64,000 nt of DNA from Streptomyces sp. CB02009. Its GTDB lineage: Bacteria; Actinomycetota; Actinomycetes; Streptomycetales; Streptomycetaceae. The notes below the pieces were generated by a model. It made no database searches and was not told where the DNA came from. It saw only the letters and a program-made list of their open reading frames with translations. This document shows, piece by piece, positions 62,098 through 64,000 of this stretch; the stretch's first letter is position 1, and each line of letters begins with the position of its first letter. The stretch covers positions 1,316,379 to 1,380,378 of the forward strand of contig NZ_LIVV01000001.1 of NCBI RefSeq assembly GCF_001905825.1, given 5' to 3'. The position numbers were made by a program, and so were the translations under genes.

Positions 62098-64000
62098 CAC
62101 GAGCCTGCCGGCGTGCGGGTCGGCGCGAGCGGCGCGGGGACGTCGGGTGGAGCGGGACGGTCCGGAACTCCGGCGGCCCGGGCCACAGCGTCGCTCCTCG
62201 TGCGGCGCGGGGCTGGGGTGGCGGGCCGGACCGGGGCGGGCCGCGGAGCGCGCGGCAGTCGTACGAGCAGCGCGCCCGGCTCGGTCTCCACGGTCAGCCG
62301 CCGGCCGTCGGCGACGGCGTCCCCGTCGAGCTCCCTGGGTTGCGCCCCTGCGAACCGGATGTCGATGTGCCGGCCGCGGTAGTACGTCAGCGCGCCGCCG
62401 GCGACGGACCGTCGGCCGACCTCCACGGAGTCGGCCGTGATGCCTGCTGTCTCCCGCTGCGTCGTGGAGCGCGGGCGCAGGGCCCGGGAGAGCAGATGCC
62501 CGGTCGCGGCGAGCCACCCGGCCGCGCCCTCGGGGGCGAACAGCACGACGTCCAGCCGCCCGCTGTCGGCGCGCGCGCCCGGCAGGAGTTCGAGCCCGCC
62601 CTGCAGGGTGCCGACGTTGCCGACGACGACCATGCGCGCCCGGTGGCGGCGACGCGGTCCGCCGTCCACCCGGATCGACACCCGGGTGCGGGGGTCCCGG
62701 AGGTGCCGGGCCGCCGCGAGGAGATAGGCGGCCCAGCCCAGACGCGCCTTGAGCCGCGGTGACGCGTCGCGGACCATCGCGGCGTCGAAGCCGGCCCCCG
62801 CCATGACCGTGAACCGGGCGGGCTCGAGGCGGTCGCCGGAGACGCGCCCCAGGTCGATGCCGAAGCACTCCCCGCCGAGGGCGTCGTCCAGTGCGGTCGC
62901 CGGCTCCAGGGGAAGCCCCAGGTTGCGGGCGAGGAGATTGCCGGTGCCGCAGGGCACGACCGCGAGCGGGATCCCTGTCCCGGCCAGCACGTCGGCGCAG
63001 GCCCGTACGGTTCCGTCGCCTCCGCAGACGACGACCAGGCCGACGGCGACCGGGGCCACGGCGGCCGGGGGGTCCGCGCCCGGTGTGGTCGCGTCCGAAG
63101 CGGTCGCGTCCGAAGCGGTCGCGTCCGAGGCGGTGCCGCCTGGAGTCCGGGTGCCGATGACCTCGGCGAGCGCACCGCTCGGCCGTTCGGCGGTGGTGAT
63201 CGTCCAATGCTGATCCCGATGGCCGTGCGCCTCCAGGACGGCGCGCACCCGGTCGGCGAGCCGGTCGTCGCAGGCGTGCGGATGGCGGACGACGACGACC
63301 CGTCCGGCGGCCATCCGCCGGCTCCAGGTCGCGGCGGGCGCCGAGTCGGCGGAGAGCCGACTGCCGCGGTCGTCGTCGGCGCTGTCCCGCGTGCGCCCGG
63401 CCAGGACGACCGAGCCGATGACGAGAAGCGTGAGCGTTCCGTTGACCAGCCCGCCCACGACGTCGGTGGGGTGGTGCATGCCCCGGTACAGCCGCGAGAG
63501 CGCGACCAGCGGAGGAACGAGCAGCAGAACGCCCGCGACGACGTATCGCCGGCGGCCCCGCAGACGGGTCAACGCCAGCACGGCCAGCCCTCCGAACAGG
63601 GCGACCGAGGCTCCGACGTGGCCGGACGGGAAGCTCGACGTCGGCGGCGCCGCGTCGAGGTGGGGTACGGCGGGGCGGGGTCGCCGCACGCAGACCGTGA
63701 CGATCAGGAACACCGCGGACTGCGTGGCGACCGAGGCGCTGATGAACACGGCCTCCGCCCACCGGGTCGCACCCGGCAGGAGGAGCAGGGCTGCCACGCA
63801 GAGCAGCGTGACCGCGACGATCGACTGGGTCCCTGCCAGCACCGACAGCCCGGACGACACGGCGTCGGCCATGTGGGTGCGGTCGGCGGCGAACCCGCGG
63901 CTGACCCGGTCCTCCACCGAGGTGAGCAGGCCGGCCAACGGATCTCTGGTCACCAGCAGTCCCAGCCCGACCATCAGCGTCACCTGCGCGGATACCAGCA
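62097..64000 (-). CDS. PAP2 phosphatase - diacylglycerol kinase fusion (5' end beyond window)
   Basis: At least 634 residues. The N-terminal PAP2 domain has RRPRPAVPH, SSFPSGHVGASVAL and LSRLYRGMHHPTDVVGG, with six TM helices. The C-terminal half is a DAGK/LCB5-type kinase domain: VVVCGGDGTVRACADVLAGTGIPLAVVPCGTGNLLARNLGLP (GGDGT and GTGN), then AGAGFDAAMVRD. The linker holds GTASDATASDATASDAT repeats. One chain could phosphorylate and dephosphorylate lipids. The frame is open to the right edge (LVSAQVTLMVGLGLL continues a TM helix), so the real start is probably outside the window; GTG 63983 is the first possible start inside. Confidence 0.87.
   Translation of the reverse strand, partial: LVSAQVTLMVGLGLLVTRDPLAGLLTSVEDRVSRGFAADRTHMADAVSSGLSVLAGTQSIVAVTLLCVAALLLLPGATRWAEAVFISASVATQSAVFLIVTVCVRRPRPAVPHLDAAPPTSSFPSGHVGASVALFGGLAVLALTRLRGRRRYVVAGVLLLVPPLVALSRLYRGMHHPTDVVGGLVNGTLTLLVIGSVVLAGRTRDSADDDRGSRLSADSAPAATWSRRMAAGRVVVVRHPHACDDRLADRVRAVLEAHGHRDQHWTITTAERPSGALAEVIGTRTPGGTASDATASDATASDATTPGADPPAAVAPVAVGLVVVCGGDGTVRACADVLAGTGIPLAVVPCGTGNLLARNLGLPLEPATALDDALGGECFGIDLGRVSGDRLEPARFTVMAGAGFDAAMVRDASPRLKARLGWAAYLLAAARHLRDPRTRVSIRVDGGPRRRHRARMVVVGNVGTLQGGLELLPGARADSGRLDVVLFAPEGAAGWLAATGHLLSRALRPRSTTQRETAGITADSVEVGRRSVAGGALTYYRGRHIDIRFAGAQPRELDGDAVADGRRLTVETEPGALLVRLPRAPRPAPVRPATPAPRRTRSDAVARAAGVPDRPAPPDVPAPLAPTRTPAGS

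Overview
The window is high-GC actinobacterial chromosome, most likely Streptomyces. The signs are very high G/C at third codon positions, GTG and TTG starts with AGGAGG-type ribosome sites, many GTGA/ATGA/TGATG gene overlaps, loop-poor GC-rich terminators, and secreted chitinase, galactose-oxidase-like, Tat-sulfatase and NACHT genes. I saw no rRNA, CRISPR array, transposase or phage structural gene.

Layout. 1-10.2 kb: a partial SpoIIE-type phosphatase, an MFS exporter divergent from an HxlR regulator with two matching operators, a Tat-exported sulfatase, a short non-coding unit, a conserved protein of unknown function, a spore-photoproduct-lyase-like radical SAM protein, and a GH18 chitinase that seems to have lost its 5' end. 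The non-coding unit at 4643-4952 is the most unusual thing here. On the minus strand it holds two tandem structures with every tRNA arm except the anticodon loop, in circularly permuted order: the T-arm/3'-acceptor half comes before the 5'-acceptor/D-arm half.

10.2-47.6 kb is an almost complete steroid-nucleus catabolic island. KshA/KshB and KstD open ring B. HsaA/HsaB, HsaC and HsaD degrade ring A. HsaE, HsaF and HsaG turn the 2-hydroxydienoate into pyruvate and propionyl- or acetyl-CoA. FadD3, FadE30, IpdF, IpdC, EchA20, IpdA/IpdB, FadA6 and three more acyl-CoA dehydrogenases take apart the C/D-ring propionate (HIP). Several SDR steroid dehydrogenases, a Baeyer-Villiger monooxygenase, a MaoC hydratase and an HSL-type esterase accompany them. 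Gene order matches the mycobacterial/rhodococcal KstR2 regulon in places (fadE30-ipdF-kstR2-fadA6; ipdC-ipdB-ipdA-echA20). Two divergent promoters carry matching KstR2-like boxes. Three other promoters (hsaE, hsaA, fadD3) share a different 20-bp operator, probably bound by the IclR regulator encoded in the island. I see no Mce4 importer or cholesterol side-chain genes, so C19 or side-chain-less steroids are the likelier substrates. The only carrier gene in the island is a pseudogene. An unrelated secreted phosphatase with 40-bp tandem repeats and a 730-bp low-complexity tract interrupt the island.

47.9-64 kb: a TetR/DUF1772 pair with clear operators, a DUF4267 membrane protein, a lipoprotein, a secreted propeller-like protein, an SGNH hydrolase, a galactose-oxidase-family enzyme with a recently duplicated F5/8-type domain, a two-gene NACHT (NLR-like) system whose large gene has an unclear start, and a PAP2 / YihY / PAP2-DAGK membrane-lipid cluster running off the window end.
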